From Streptomyces sp. DH5 (GTDB lineage: Bacteria; Actinomycetota; Actinomycetes; Streptomycetales; Streptomycetaceae), in assembly GCF_020873915.1 (NCBI RefSeq), contig NZ_JAHWGP010000003.1, forward strand, positions 186,001-250,000: a stretch of 64,000 bases of DNA. The letters run 5' to 3'. Below are positions 18,123 to 26,447 of this stretch, piece by piece. The notes below the pieces were generated by a model, which had not been told where the DNA came from, did not search any database, and worked only from the letters and a program-made list of their open reading frames with translations. A program made the translations under genes and the position numbers. The stretch's first letter is position 1; every line of letters begins with the position of its first letter.

Positions 18123-20513
18123 TCAACGGTCCACTCTCTCACCCGTGCCCGACGGGCCTGCGTTTTCCGGTGCGGTGTCCGGTGCCGGGTCACTCGGCTG
18201 CTCGGGTTCGTCCTCCCCGGCGCCCGTCACGGACTCCCGAGGGAGACGCTCCGCCGGAGCTCCGGGTTTCTGCGGCCCCTCGACGTCCTCGCCCGCCTCG
18301 GGGTCCTCTCCCTGCTCGGCGGTCCCGCGGGCCGCGGCTCGCTTGCGCTGGGTGTACATCCGGAAGCCGGCGAGGACGAGCAGCAGCACGCCGCCACCGA
18401 TGACCAGCATCACCGTGGCGGTGATCTCGGTGACCTTCACGTCGAACGTGACGGGGTCGCCGTATTTCCGGCCGTCCTGTGTGTACAGCTGGGCGACCAC
18501 GGTGGCCCTGCCGTTGGCATTGGCGGACGTGGTGAACTTCACCGACTGGCTGTGGCCCCCGGAGACGGTGACGGGCTGCTCCTCGTAGGCCGCCCCACCG
18601 ATCTCCAGCCGGGTCGGATTGGTCGACGTGAGCCGCAGTACCAGGTGCTCGACGCCCTGCACCAGGTTGTTCTGGACCGTCACGGGGATCGTGGCACTGC
18701 GGCCGGAGAGTTTCGTCTCCGACTTGTCGATCAGCCTCACCCGGTCGATGAGCCCGTCCAGATACGACTCGACACCGCTCCGGTAGATCGCCGCGTCGGC
18801 CGGCCGGCCACGCCAGGACACGGACATGCCCCGGTTCAGGGCGCGTCCGAAGGGGGTCACCACCCGGGACTGGTCGAACAGGATCACCTTGAACTTGTCG
18901 AGCTTGGCCTGTGTTCTGACGATTTGCTCGAACGTCGCTTTCGGCAGTTCCCGCTTGCGCAGTGAGGAAGGGTACGAGGAGGCCGAGGGGACCTTGGTGG
19001 TGGCGGCGGGGTCGGGCTTGGCTCCGGCGGCGGCCGTGAGGCTCTGGGACTCCGACCAGGTACCGTCCTGGAGGATTCTGATGGCCTCGGCCATCGTCTG
19101 GGCCTGACTCGCTGATGGCGCGCGCTGCGGTGCCACGACGACGCTGCGCTGCCGGTCCGTCTGCAGACCGAGGGTCAGGCTCTGGGCCAGGAACCGCTGC
19201 ACGGTGAGCGTCGACGTCGAGGCCCTGGTCAGGTCGCCCTGGAACGCCGTGGACAGCCGTGCGTCCGCGACGACGGCCGTGGTGCCGCCCCCGATGGGGC
19301 GCGGCGCGGAGGTCGTGTACGTCAGACCGGTCTCCTCGAAGGTGTCGCTTCGGGCGATCACCTTGTCGGCTCCGGCGGACGTGGCGACCCGGACGACGGA
19401 GGGGTCGACGGCGCCGTTGACGGGCCAGGCGAAGTCCGTGGTGGGTGTCACGTGGAGGATCGACTCCACGGTGCCGGAGGCGACGTCGGTGGCCTCCTTG
19501 AGGTGGCTCAGCGAGCCGGTGACCGAGGTGCCGTTGTGGGCGAGGGACGCCAGGTCGGGGTCGCCGAACGGCAGCGCGACGACCTCCTTGTCCGCCACTG
19601 CCCGCTGCACCTCGGTGAGCCATCGTTTGGCGACTGCCTGGTGGCTGCCGAGACTGTTCTCGTCCCCTTCCCCGGGGATCTCGTAACGGTCGGTCATCGC
19701 CTCGACCGATGCCAGCAGGTCCGGATCGATCACCCAGGTGACGTCCAGCTCCTTGCCCAGCGCCACCATCCGGTCCAGCCGGCCGCCCGGGGAGATCTCC
19801 TTGGCGAGCTCGTCATCGTGGAAGACCGGAGTCTGCTGCTCGTCCGAACCGGTCTCCGCCGTCATGTGGACCGTCGAGATCAGGGGCCACATGAACGTCG
19901 TCTTCGTCTTGGTGCCGGCTGCCTCGGGCTTCCAGGGCAGGAACGTCCGCTGGACGCCGAGGGTCTGCTCCCACGGCTGCGCGGAGGTTTCCCCGGCCAG
20001 GGAGACGGCCAGTTGGTAGACGCCGTCCCGTCCGAGGTCCAGTTCGTTCACCGGAACGGAGAGGCTGAAGGGCTGCGAGACCCCCGGGGTGAGCTCGGAG
20101 AACTTCTCGGAGTACTTGTCGTCGATCTCCGGGCCGACGGTGCTCCGGACGTCGTCGCTGTTCCTGGCGACGGAGTCGATGCCCGAGCGTGTGTCCAGCA
20201 GTGGCCCCACGCGCAGGCCGACGTGAGCGTCGGTGACGGGCTGCTTGCCCTTGTTGGTCACCGTCCCCGACACGGTCACGGTGTCGCCCTCGGTGGGAGC
20301 ACCCGGCGTCAGGGAGTCCACCGACACGGCGACCGAGCCCGCTCCCGAAGGGGCCTGTGGGGCGTCCGGTGCGGCCGCGACGGCGGGCAGCGGGGCCGGC
20401 AGCTGGAGAAGTCCCGCCAGCAGCGGCGCTCCGGCGAGCAGGGCTCCGGTGCGCCGCAGCCAGCGGCGGGCAGGTGAGGGACTCGTCCCCTGGAAGTCTG
20501 CCGCCTCGGCCAC
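18123..20513 (-). CDS. DUF6049 family secreted, membrane-anchored protein
   Basis: 796 residues of unknown function. The N-terminal signal peptide RRWLRRTGALLAGAPLLAGLL ends before AVAAAPD. A large extracytoplasmic region includes beta-rich stretches (EGDTVTVSGTVTNKGKQPV) and a segment with polysaccharide-deacetylase-like length. A C-terminal membrane helix (ITATVMLVIGGGVLLLVLAGF) and an acidic cytoplasmic tail follow. Position directly upstream of murJ matches mycobacterial Rv3909, which has the same topology, suggesting a cell-envelope role with MurJ. GTG 20513, divergent from pcnA. Confidence 0.85.
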   Translation of the reverse strand: MAEAADFQGTSPSPARRWLRRTGALLAGAPLLAGLLQLPAPLPAVAAAPDAPQAPSGAGSVAVSVDSLTPGAPTEGDTVTVSGTVTNKGKQPVTDAHVGLRVGPLLDTRSGIDSVARNSDDVRSTVGPEIDDKYSEKFSELTPGVSQPFSLSVPVNELDLGRDGVYQLAVSLAGETSAQPWEQTLGVQRTFLPWKPEAAGTKTKTTFMWPLISTVHMTAETGSDEQQTPVFHDDELAKEISPGGRLDRMVALGKELDVTWVIDPDLLASVEAMTDRYEIPGEGDENSLGSHQAVAKRWLTEVQRAVADKEVVALPFGDPDLASLAHNGTSVTGSLSHLKEATDVASGTVESILHVTPTTDFAWPVNGAVDPSVVRVATSAGADKVIARSDTFEETGLTYTTSAPRPIGGGTTAVVADARLSTAFQGDLTRASTSTLTVQRFLAQSLTLGLQTDRQRSVVVAPQRAPSASQAQTMAEAIRILQDGTWSESQSLTAAAGAKPDPAATTKVPSASSYPSSLRKRELPKATFEQIVRTQAKLDKFKVILFDQSRVVTPFGRALNRGMSVSWRGRPADAAIYRSGVESYLDGLIDRVRLIDKSETKLSGRSATIPVTVQNNLVQGVEHLVLRLTSTNPTRLEIGGAAYEEQPVTVSGGHSQSVKFTTSANANGRATVVAQLYTQDGRKYGDPVTFDVKVTEITATVMLVIGGGVLLLVLAGFRMYTQRKRAAARGTAEQGEDPEAGEDVEGPQKPGAPAERLPRESVTGAGEDEPEQPSDPAPDTAPENAGPSGTGERVDR

Positions 20514-20713
20514 GCGCTCGCCCGTCCCTCGTCGTCGTCAGTGGTCGTCGGAATGTGCGTCCACGCATGGTAACGATGCCTGCTGAGGGGAAGTGCCACG
20601 GACCGACCCGCAGGATCGGCGGGTGCGGGCCTTGTCCGTGTATCGACGGGGGTGTCCGCGCGCACATGAATGAGGATGCTTCCGGGTGTTCGGGCCACGT
20701 ACCCTCTTCTGTT

Positions 20714-22180
20714 GTGCCGAACGCCAATGAAGAAGTCAGTGCCCTGAGTCAGGTGCAGGACCGCGCCGTGAGCGAACTGCTCCGGGTCGCCCCTGTCGCC
20801 GATGATCTCGCCCGCCGTTTCCAGGAGGCCGGGTTCTCACTCGCCCTGGTCGGCGGCTCGGTGCGGGACGCGCTGCTCGGTCGCCTCGGCAACGACCTGG
20901 ACTTCACGACGGATGCCCGCCCGCAGGACGTGCTGAAGATCGTGCGCCCCTGGGCGGACGCCGTCTGGGACGTCGGGATCGCCTTCGGTACGGTCGGCGC
21001 GCAGAAGGACGCCCGTGTCGGGGACATCGACCGGCGCTTCCAGATCGAGGTGACCACTTACCGTTCGGAGGCGTACGACCGCACCTCGCGCAAGCCGGAG
21101 GTGTCGTACGGCGACTCCATCGAGGAAGATCTGGTGCGCCGGGACTTCACGGTGAACGCGATGGCCGTCGCGCTCCCGGAAAAGCGGTTCATCGACCCCC
21201 ACGGTGGGCTTGCCGACCTGGCCGAGCGGGTGCTGCGCACCCCGGGCACGCCCGAGGAGTCCTTCTCCGACGACCCCCTGCGTATGATGCGGGCCGCCCG
21301 TTTCGCCGCTCAGCTCGACTTCGATGTGGCGCCCGAGGTGGTCGTGGCGATGAAGGAGATGGCCGGACGCATTGGGATCGTCTCCGCGGAGCGGGTGCGC
21401 GACGAGCTGAACAAGCTGATCCTTTCCACGCACCCCCGCAAAGGGCTGTCACACCTGGTGGACACGGGGCTCGCCGAGTACGTGCTGCCCGAGTTGCCGG
21501 CTCTGCACCTGGAGAGGGACGAGCACCACCGGCACAAGGACGTCTACGAGCACACGCTGATCGTCCTCGAGCAGGCCATGGCGTTGGAGGAGGAGGGGCC
21601 CGATCTGACCCTGCGCCTCGCGGCCCTCCTGCATGACATCGGTAAGCCCCGCACCCGCCGTTTCGAGAACGACGGCCGTGTCTCGTTCCACCACCATGAA
21701 GTGGTCGGCGCCAAGATGACCAAGAAGCGCATGTCGGCGCTCAAATACTCCAACGAGCTGGTGAAGGACGTCTCGCGGCTCGTCGAGCTGCATCTCCGCT
21801 TCCACGGCTACGGCACAGGAGAGTGGACCGACTCCGCTGTGCGCCGCTATGTCCGCGACGCGGGGCCGCTCCTCAGCCGACTGCACAAACTGACCCGTTC
21901 GGACTGCACCACGCGCAATCGGCGCAAGGCCGCCGCGCTCTCCCGTGCTTACGACGGTCTGGAGGAGCGGATCGCGCAGCTTCAGGAGCAGGAGGAGCTG
22001 GACGCCATCCGCCCGGACCTTGACGGCAACCAGATCATGGAGATCCTGGGGGTCGAGCCGGGGCCGGCGGTCGGGCAGGCGTACAAGCATCTGCTGGAGC
22101 TCCGCCTGGAGAACGGTCCGATGGAGCATGATGCTGCGGTCGAGGCGCTCAGGGAGTGGTGGGCCGCGCAGCAGGGCTGA
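20714..22180 (+). CDS. pcnA: CCA tRNA nucleotidyltransferase / poly(A) polymerase family protein
   Basis: Nucleotidyltransferase that adds CCA to tRNA 3' ends or tails RNA. 488 residues from GTG 20714 (VPNANEEVSALSQVQ); ATG 20666 in frame is less likely. Core motif LVGGSVRDALLGRLGNDLDFTT has the GGSVRD helix and the D-x-D metal ligands. An RRDFTVNAMAV motif follows. The C-terminal HD domain is AALLHDIGKPRTRRF with the conserved His-Asp. Divergent from DUF6049 across 200 bases; in M. tuberculosis a NUDIX gene (mutT4) lies at this point, but none is present here. Confidence 0.94.
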   Translation: MPNANEEVSALSQVQDRAVSELLRVAPVADDLARRFQEAGFSLALVGGSVRDALLGRLGNDLDFTTDARPQDVLKIVRPWADAVWDVGIAFGTVGAQKDARVGDIDRRFQIEVTTYRSEAYDRTSRKPEVSYGDSIEEDLVRRDFTVNAMAVALPEKRFIDPHGGLADLAERVLRTPGTPEESFSDDPLRMMRAARFAAQLDFDVAPEVVVAMKEMAGRIGIVSAERVRDELNKLILSTHPRKGLSHLVDTGLAEYVLPELPALHLERDEHHRHKDVYEHTLIVLEQAMALEEEGPDLTLRLAALLHDIGKPRTRRFENDGRVSFHHHEVVGAKMTKKRMSALKYSNELVKDVSRLVELHLRFHGYGTGEWTDSAVRRYVRDAGPLLSRLHKLTRSDCTTRNRRKAAALSRAYDGLEERIAQLQEQEELDAIRPDLDGNQIMEILGVEPGPAVGQAYKHLLELRLENGPMEHDAAVEALREWWAAQQG

Positions 22181-22191
22181 GAACGGGGAGA

Positions 22192-22219
22192 GGGTCATGT
22201 TTCACGTGAAACATGACCC
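22192..22219. terminator. parS-centred 28-base palindrome (parS plus terminator), copy 1
   Basis: Perfect 14+14 palindrome with the 14-base parS core GTTTCACGTGAAAC (22199-22212) at its exact centre, extended 7 bases on each side (GGGTCAT/ATGACCC). It lies 11 bases after the pcnA stop in a convergent junction. It reads as a parS site and can also form a hairpin in either transcript. Confidence 0.88.
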
Positions 22220-22234
22220 CTTTCTGCGACCCAA

Positions 22235-22262
22235 GGGCGGTGTTTCACGTGAAACACCGCCC
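22235..22262. terminator. parS-centred 28-base palindrome, copy 2
   Basis: Second perfect 28-base palindrome with a parS core (22242-22255) at its centre. The flanks differ (GGGCGGT/ACCGCCC) but are again fully complementary. It is 43 bases after copy 1 and 13 bases before the stop of the leftward LppU-like gene. The different but self-complementary flanks argue for selection on hairpin pairing beyond ParB binding. Confidence 0.88.
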
Positions 22263-22275
22263 TCCGACGTCTGTC

Positions 22276-22779
22276 CTACTTGTCCTTCAGGCAGAGGAGG
22301 AAGCTCTTGCTGCCATTGGTCTCCGTGTAGGAGTACTGGAAGTCCTTGGCCTCTGCCTCACACTTGGTCTGCGCCATGAGACCGGAGAAGTTACCTTCGA
22401 CCTTGGCGAGCACCTCGTACTGGGCCTTGGCGTCACCGCAGTCGACGACCTCGAGGTCCGGGTTGTTGTCGTCGGTGCTGCCCCGGTGCATGCAGTCGCC
22501 GACCGCGGCGGTGTTGGCATCGTCCTGGCTGGTGATGTAGGCGCCGATGGCCACACCAGCGATGATCAGGACGATGGCAATGTTCTTGATCGTCTTGAAG
22601 CTGAGCTTCCGGCCCTGCTGCGGCGGCGGTACAGGAGCACCCGGCGAGGGGAAACCGGGCTGGCCGGCCTGCTGCGGGAAGCCGCCCTGGGCCGGGTCGG
22701 GTGCCTGGCCCTGGGGCTGGCCGTAGGGCTGCTGCTGGCCCTGCGCGAACGGGTTGCCCTGAGGCGGCGGAGTAGTCAC
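22276..22779 (-). CDS. LppU/SCO3897 family membrane-anchored protein
   Basis: 167 residues from GTG 22779 with GGGGGA upstream. The N-terminal third is Pro/Gln/Gly-rich and cytoplasmic. One membrane helix follows (IKNIAIVLIIAGVAIGAYI, ~60-80), then a small extracytoplasmic domain with conserved-looking cysteines (GDCMHRG, VVDCGDAKA, TKCEAEAKDF, LLCLKDK). The layout and the position next to pcnA match the SCO3897 family. Function unknown. Confidence 0.85.
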   Translation of the reverse strand: MTTPPPQGNPFAQGQQQPYGQPQGQAPDPAQGGFPQQAGQPGFPSPGAPVPPPQQGRKLSFKTIKNIAIVLIIAGVAIGAYITSQDDANTAAVGDCMHRGSTDDNNPDLEVVDCGDAKAQYEVLAKVEGNFSGLMAQTKCEAEAKDFQYSYTETNGSKSFLLCLKDK

Positions 22780-22900
22780 TGGGGTCCCCCTGGAACATAG
22801 GTGCGTGACGCGAAAGATGCGTTCATAAGACGCACGTAAGCTACCGGCCCACACTGACAACACGGCAGTCGGATGCGGCAATGTGGCACTGATGTGACAC

Positions 22901-24163
22901 TTACTGGCGCCCAAAGCGGGCCATAGCGCCAGCTACCGCTCCGTATATAACGGCGATCGTTACCACCAGTGGAACCGATCGGCCATCCGGCGGCAGCATC
23001 AGGGCGGCCACGCCGGCGGCGCCTACGAACGCCACGTTGAACAGGACGTCGTACAGGGAGAAGATCCGGCCGCGGTAGTCGTCCTCGACCGTGGACTGGA
23101 CGACGGTGTCAGTGGCGATTTTCGCGCCCTGTGTGGTCAGCCCCAGCACGAACGCCCCGGCGAGCAGGGGACCGGTGGCGAACGGCAGCCCCAGCGCGGG
23201 TACCAGCACCGCCGCCGAAGCGGCGCACAGCACGATCCAGCCGCCCGGACCCAGCCGCCCGGCGGTCCAGGGCGTCATGACGGCCGCCGCGAAGAAGCCG
23301 GCGCCCGAGGCCCCCAGCGCCAGGCCCAGCAGGGCGAGTCCCTCGTCTGTGGTCGAGCTCAGGGCGTACCGGCAGAGCATGAGCAGAAGGACGAGCATGG
23401 CGCCGTAGCAGAACCGCATCAGGGACATCGCCGCGAGTGCCCAGGCGGCCTCCCTGCGCGGCGGCGAGGTGAGGTGGAGGATGCCCTCCTTCAGCCCGCG
23501 GGCGGTGCCGCTGAGAGCCGCGGTCAGCCGGGGGTGGGCCCACGCCCGCTCGGGGCCGAGGAGCTCCTTCGCCATGCGCAGGGAGGCCACGGCCGCGCAC
23601 AGGTACAGCGCGGCACCCACGAGTACCACCACCGCGTCGGAGTCGGCGACGAGGAGCCGGACGACGAAGGCCAGGCCGCCACCCGCGGTGGCGGCCAGCG
23701 TGCCGGCGGTCGGGGACAGGGAATTGGCGACGACCAGCCGTTCGGCGTCCACGACGCGCGGCAGCGCCGCCGACAGTCCCGCGAGGACGAAGCGGTTGAC
23801 GGCGGTGACGCACAGGGCGGAGGCGAAGAGGAGCCAGTCGGGTACCCCGCCGAGGATGAGAAGGGCGGTCACCGACGCCATCAGGGCGCGCAGCAGGTTG
23901 CCGTACAGAAGCACCTGGCGGCGGCGCCAGCGGTCCAGGAGGACCCCGGCGAAGGGACCGACCACGGAGTACGGGAGGAGCAGGACGGCCATCGCCGAGG
24001 CGATCGACGCGGCGGACGTCTGTCGCTCCGGTGAGAAGACCACATAGGCGGCGAGCGCGACCTGGAAGACGCCGTCGGCGCCCTGGGAGAGCAGCCGGAC
24101 GGTGAGCAGGCGTCTGAAGCCCTGGAAACGCAGCAGAACGCGCAGGTCACGGACGACGGCCAT
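22901..24163 (-). CDS. MFS transporter
   Basis: 420-residue major facilitator family efflux-type permease with about 12 hydrophobic segments. MAVVRDLRVLLRFQGFRRLL is the amphipathic N-terminus and LLPYSVVGPFAGVLLDRWRRRQVL the typical loop 2-3 motif. ATG 24163 has GAGG 9 bases upstream; the frame is open to 24178. Substrate unknown. It lies 78 bases downstream of ino1 on the same strand, with a terminator hairpin between. Confidence 0.88.
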   Translation of the reverse strand: MAVVRDLRVLLRFQGFRRLLTVRLLSQGADGVFQVALAAYVVFSPERQTSAASIASAMAVLLLPYSVVGPFAGVLLDRWRRRQVLLYGNLLRALMASVTALLILGGVPDWLLFASALCVTAVNRFVLAGLSAALPRVVDAERLVVANSLSPTAGTLAATAGGGLAFVVRLLVADSDAVVVLVGAALYLCAAVASLRMAKELLGPERAWAHPRLTAALSGTARGLKEGILHLTSPPRREAAWALAAMSLMRFCYGAMLVLLLMLCRYALSSTTDEGLALLGLALGASGAGFFAAAVMTPWTAGRLGPGGWIVLCAASAAVLVPALGLPFATGPLLAGAFVLGLTTQGAKIATDTVVQSTVEDDYRGRIFSLYDVLFNVAFVGAAGVAALMLPPDGRSVPLVVTIAVIYGAVAGAMARFGRQ

Positions 24164-24185
24164 GGGGCACAGCCTCACATATGGA

Positions 24186-24219
24186 GAGGGTCTCCGGGAC
24201 GTACGACCCGGAGACCCTC
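24186..24219 (-). terminator. Terminator after inositol-phosphate synthase
   Basis: Perfect 13-base arms 24186-24198 and 24207-24219 with an 8-base loop, 23 bases beyond the ino1 stop. Confidence 0.75.
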
Positions 24220-24241
24220 AACTGCCCACAGTGGGGAGGTC

Positions 24242-25324
24242 CTAGCTCTCGACCTCGCCCTTGATGAACTTCTCGACGTTCTCGCGGGCCTGGTCGTCGA
24301 AGTACTGCACCGGCGGGGACTTCATGAAGTACGAGGACGCCGACAGGATCGGGCCGCCCACGCCCCGGTCCTTGGCGATCTTCGCGGCGCGCAGGGCGTC
24401 GATGATGACACCGGCGGAGTTCGGGGAGTCCCAGACCTCGAGCTTGTACTCCAGGTTCAGCGGGACATCGCCGAAGGCGCGGCCCTCGAGGCGGACATAG
24501 GCCCACTTGCGGTCGTCCAGCCAGGCGACGTAGTCGGACGGGCCGATGTGGACGTTCTTCTCGCCGAGCTCCCGGTCGGGGATCTGCGAGGTGACGGCCT
24601 GCGTCTTGGAGATCTTCTTGGACTCGAGGCGGTCGCGCTCGAGCATGTTCTTGAAGTCCATGTTGCCGCCGACGTTCAGCTGCATCGTGCGGTCCAGGAT
24701 GACCCCCCGGTCCTCGAACAGCTTCGCCATGACGCGGTGCGTGATGGTGGCGCCGACCTGGGACTTGATGTCGTCACCGACGATCGGGACGCCCGCCTCG
24801 GTGAACTTGTCCGCCCACTCCTTGGTCCCGGCGATGAAGACGGGAAGGGCGTTGACGAAGGCGACCTTGGCGTCGATGGCGCACTGGGCGTAGAACTTCG
24901 CCGCGTCCTCGGAGCCGACGGGCAGGTAGCAGACGAGGACGTCGACCTGCTTGTCCTTGAGGACCTGCACGATGTCGGCCGGCTCCTCGGCGGACTCCTC
25001 GATGGTCTCGCGGTAGTACTTACCGAGACCGTCGAGGGTGTGGCCGCGCTGCACCGTCACGCCGGTGTTGGGGACGTCGCAGATCTTGATGGTGTTGTTC
25101 TCGGAGGCGCCGATGGCGTCCGCGAGGTCGAGACCGACCTTCTTGGCGTCCACGTCGAACGCGGCGACGAACTCGACGTCGCGGACGTGGTACTCGCCGA
25201 ACTGGACGTGCATCAGGCCCGGCACCTTGGACGCCGGGTCGGCGTCCTTGTAGTACTCGACTCCCTGCACCAGCGATGCGGCGCAGTTGCCCACGCCGAC
25301 GATGGCTACGCGAACCGAACCCAT
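24242..25324 (-). CDS. Inositol-3-phosphate synthase
   Basis: NAD-dependent cyclase making inositol-3-phosphate from glucose-6-phosphate, the entry to phosphatidylinositol and mycothiol in actinobacteria. 360 residues, the usual actinobacterial length. The NAD motif [20 protein letters not shown] is at the N-terminus. The family blocks [16 protein letters not shown] and [15 protein letters not shown] are present, and the catalytic region [12 protein letters not shown] contains the NxxGNxD signature. GTG/ATG at 25324 with GGGAGC upstream. A PadR gene lies 43 bases upstream on the same strand. Confidence 0.95.
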   Translation of the reverse strand: MGSVRVAIVGVGNCAASLVQGVEYYKDADPASKVPGLMHVQFGEYHVRDVEFVAAFDVDAKKVGLDLADAIGASENNTIKICDVPNTGVTVQRGHTLDGLGKYYRETIEESAEEPADIVQVLKDKQVDVLVCYLPVGSEDAAKFYAQCAIDAKVAFVNALPVFIAGTKEWADKFTEAGVPIVGDDIKSQVGATITHRVMAKLFEDRGVILDRTMQLNVGGNMDFKNMLERDRLESKKISKTQAVTSQIPDRELGEKNVHIGPSDYVAWLDDRKWAYVRLEGRAFGDVPLNLEYKLEVWDSPNSAGVIIDALRAAKIAKDRGVGGPILSASSYFMKSPPVQYFDDQARENVEKFIKGEVES

Positions 25325-25367
25325 TCCGGTTGCTCCCTGTGTGTACGAGTGAGGCCCTGAACGGGTC

Positions 25368-26051
25368 TCACGTGGCGGTGTCGGCGGGCGGATCCGGCCG
25401 GGGGTCGTCCCCCGGCCGGGGCAGGCCGCCCGTCGCTCCAGATGTGGTGTCCTGCTGAGCGGGCCCCCCGGTGGCGGAACCCTTCAGGTCCCGTCCCGCC
25501 CGCTCACTCTCGATGAGCTCGTTCAGCCAGCGCACTTCGCGCTCCACGGACTCCATTCCGTGGCGCTGGAGCTCGAGCGTGTAGTCGTCGAGGCGCTCCC
25601 GTGTCCGCGACAGGGAGGCGCGCATCTTCTCGAGGCGTTCCTCCAGCCGGCTGCGGCGGCCCTCGAGCACGCGCATCCGTACGTCGCGCGACGTCTGCCC
25701 GAAGAAGGCGAACCGCGCGGCGAAGGTCTCGTCCTCGTACGCGTCCGGTCCCGTCTGGGAGAGCAACTGCTCGAAGTGCTCCTTACCCTCCGCCGTCAAC
25801 CGGTAGACGATCTTGGCGCGGCGCCCCGCGAGCGGGGCGGCGAGGGCGTCCTCGGTGGTGTGTCCCGGTTCCTCGATCAACCAGCCGTTGGCGACCAGCG
25901 TCTTGAGGCAGGGGTAGAGCGTCCCATAGCTGAACGCACGGAACACACCCAGTGACGTATTGAGTCGTTTGCGCAGCTCGTAGCCGTGCATGGGGGATTC
26001 GCGGAGCAGGCCGAGTACGGCGAACTCGAGGATGCCGGAACGCCGGCTCAT
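25368..26051 (-). CDS. PadR family transcriptional regulator
   Basis: 227 residues from ATG 26051 (GGGGAGG upstream). The PadR winged helix is residues 1-~90: [20 protein letters not shown], then [18 protein letters not shown] long coiled-coil-like helical part with many Arg/Glu (~120-190) and a disordered Pro/Gly tail follow. It probably represses itself, and perhaps ino1 downstream, through the palindrome at 26125-26145. Confidence 0.9.
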   Translation of the reverse strand: MSRRSGILEFAVLGLLRESPMHGYELRKRLNTSLGVFRAFSYGTLYPCLKTLVANGWLIEEPGHTTEDALAAPLAGRRAKIVYRLTAEGKEHFEQLLSQTGPDAYEDETFAARFAFFGQTSRDVRMRVLEGRRSRLEERLEKMRASLSRTRERLDDYTLELQRHGMESVEREVRWLNELIESERAGRDLKGSATGGPAQQDTTSGATGGLPRPGDDPRPDPPADTAT

Positions 26052-26124
26052 CGTCGCCTCCCCTCTCCCGCGCTTGTGCCGTGACGGCTTCGAGGACGGT
26101 TCGTCACCGTCCTTATGCCGAGCT

Positions 26125-26145
26125 GATGTATCGACTCGATACATC
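26125..26145. promoter_or_regulatory. Putative PadR operator palindrome
   Basis: Perfect 10-base inverted repeat around a single central base (GATGTATCGA-C-TCGATACATC), 74 bases before the padR start. PadR proteins usually bind ATGTAT-type palindromes with ATAC half-sites. Autoregulation is inferred. Confidence 0.7.
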
Positions 26146-26289
26146 AAGACGATAGAACGGCCTTCCGGGTGCGACAAGAGGGGGGAGGGTGAACGGGATC
26201 ACATCACCGAATCATTGCGAGCAAGTTGCCTGATTTGAGGTGAACTTCTGTGCTCGGTGGGTTTTGGCGGTGCGTAGTCTGTGCGCCAT

Positions 26290-26420
26290 GCATACCGCCG
26301 GGAACCGAGTGACGCCCGGGGGCGTCTTGGCCCCCGGTGCGGTACGGGTGAATGCGCACAGCACCGCATCCGTACTTCGGGGGGACCGGAAACCAGCCGC
26401 TGTTGCCAGGCGCGCAAGGG
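26290..26420 (+). promoter_or_regulatory. Structured 5' leader of the PBP gene; possible ydaO-type (c-di-AMP) element
   Basis: The 396-base spacer 26052-26447 ends in a leader with three ordered elements. These are CGCCGGGAACCGAG (26296-26309), a perfect 8-base-pair GC hairpin (26316-26323 with 26330-26337), and GGGTGAAT (26346-26353). This order (GGRACC box, hairpin, GGGTGAAT) resembles ydaO riboswitches, which often precede cell-wall genes. The expected 3' GCTAACC element is not seen, so the assignment is tentative. Confidence 0.35.
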
Positions 26421-26447
26421 TGCGCCTGCCCGAGGAGTAGTCGTTCG

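Noticed and set aside
26288-26440. 50-codon ORF ending 7 bases before the PBP start
   Set aside because: No ribosome site, and its sequence overlaps a structured leader; a leader peptide is possible but not supported.
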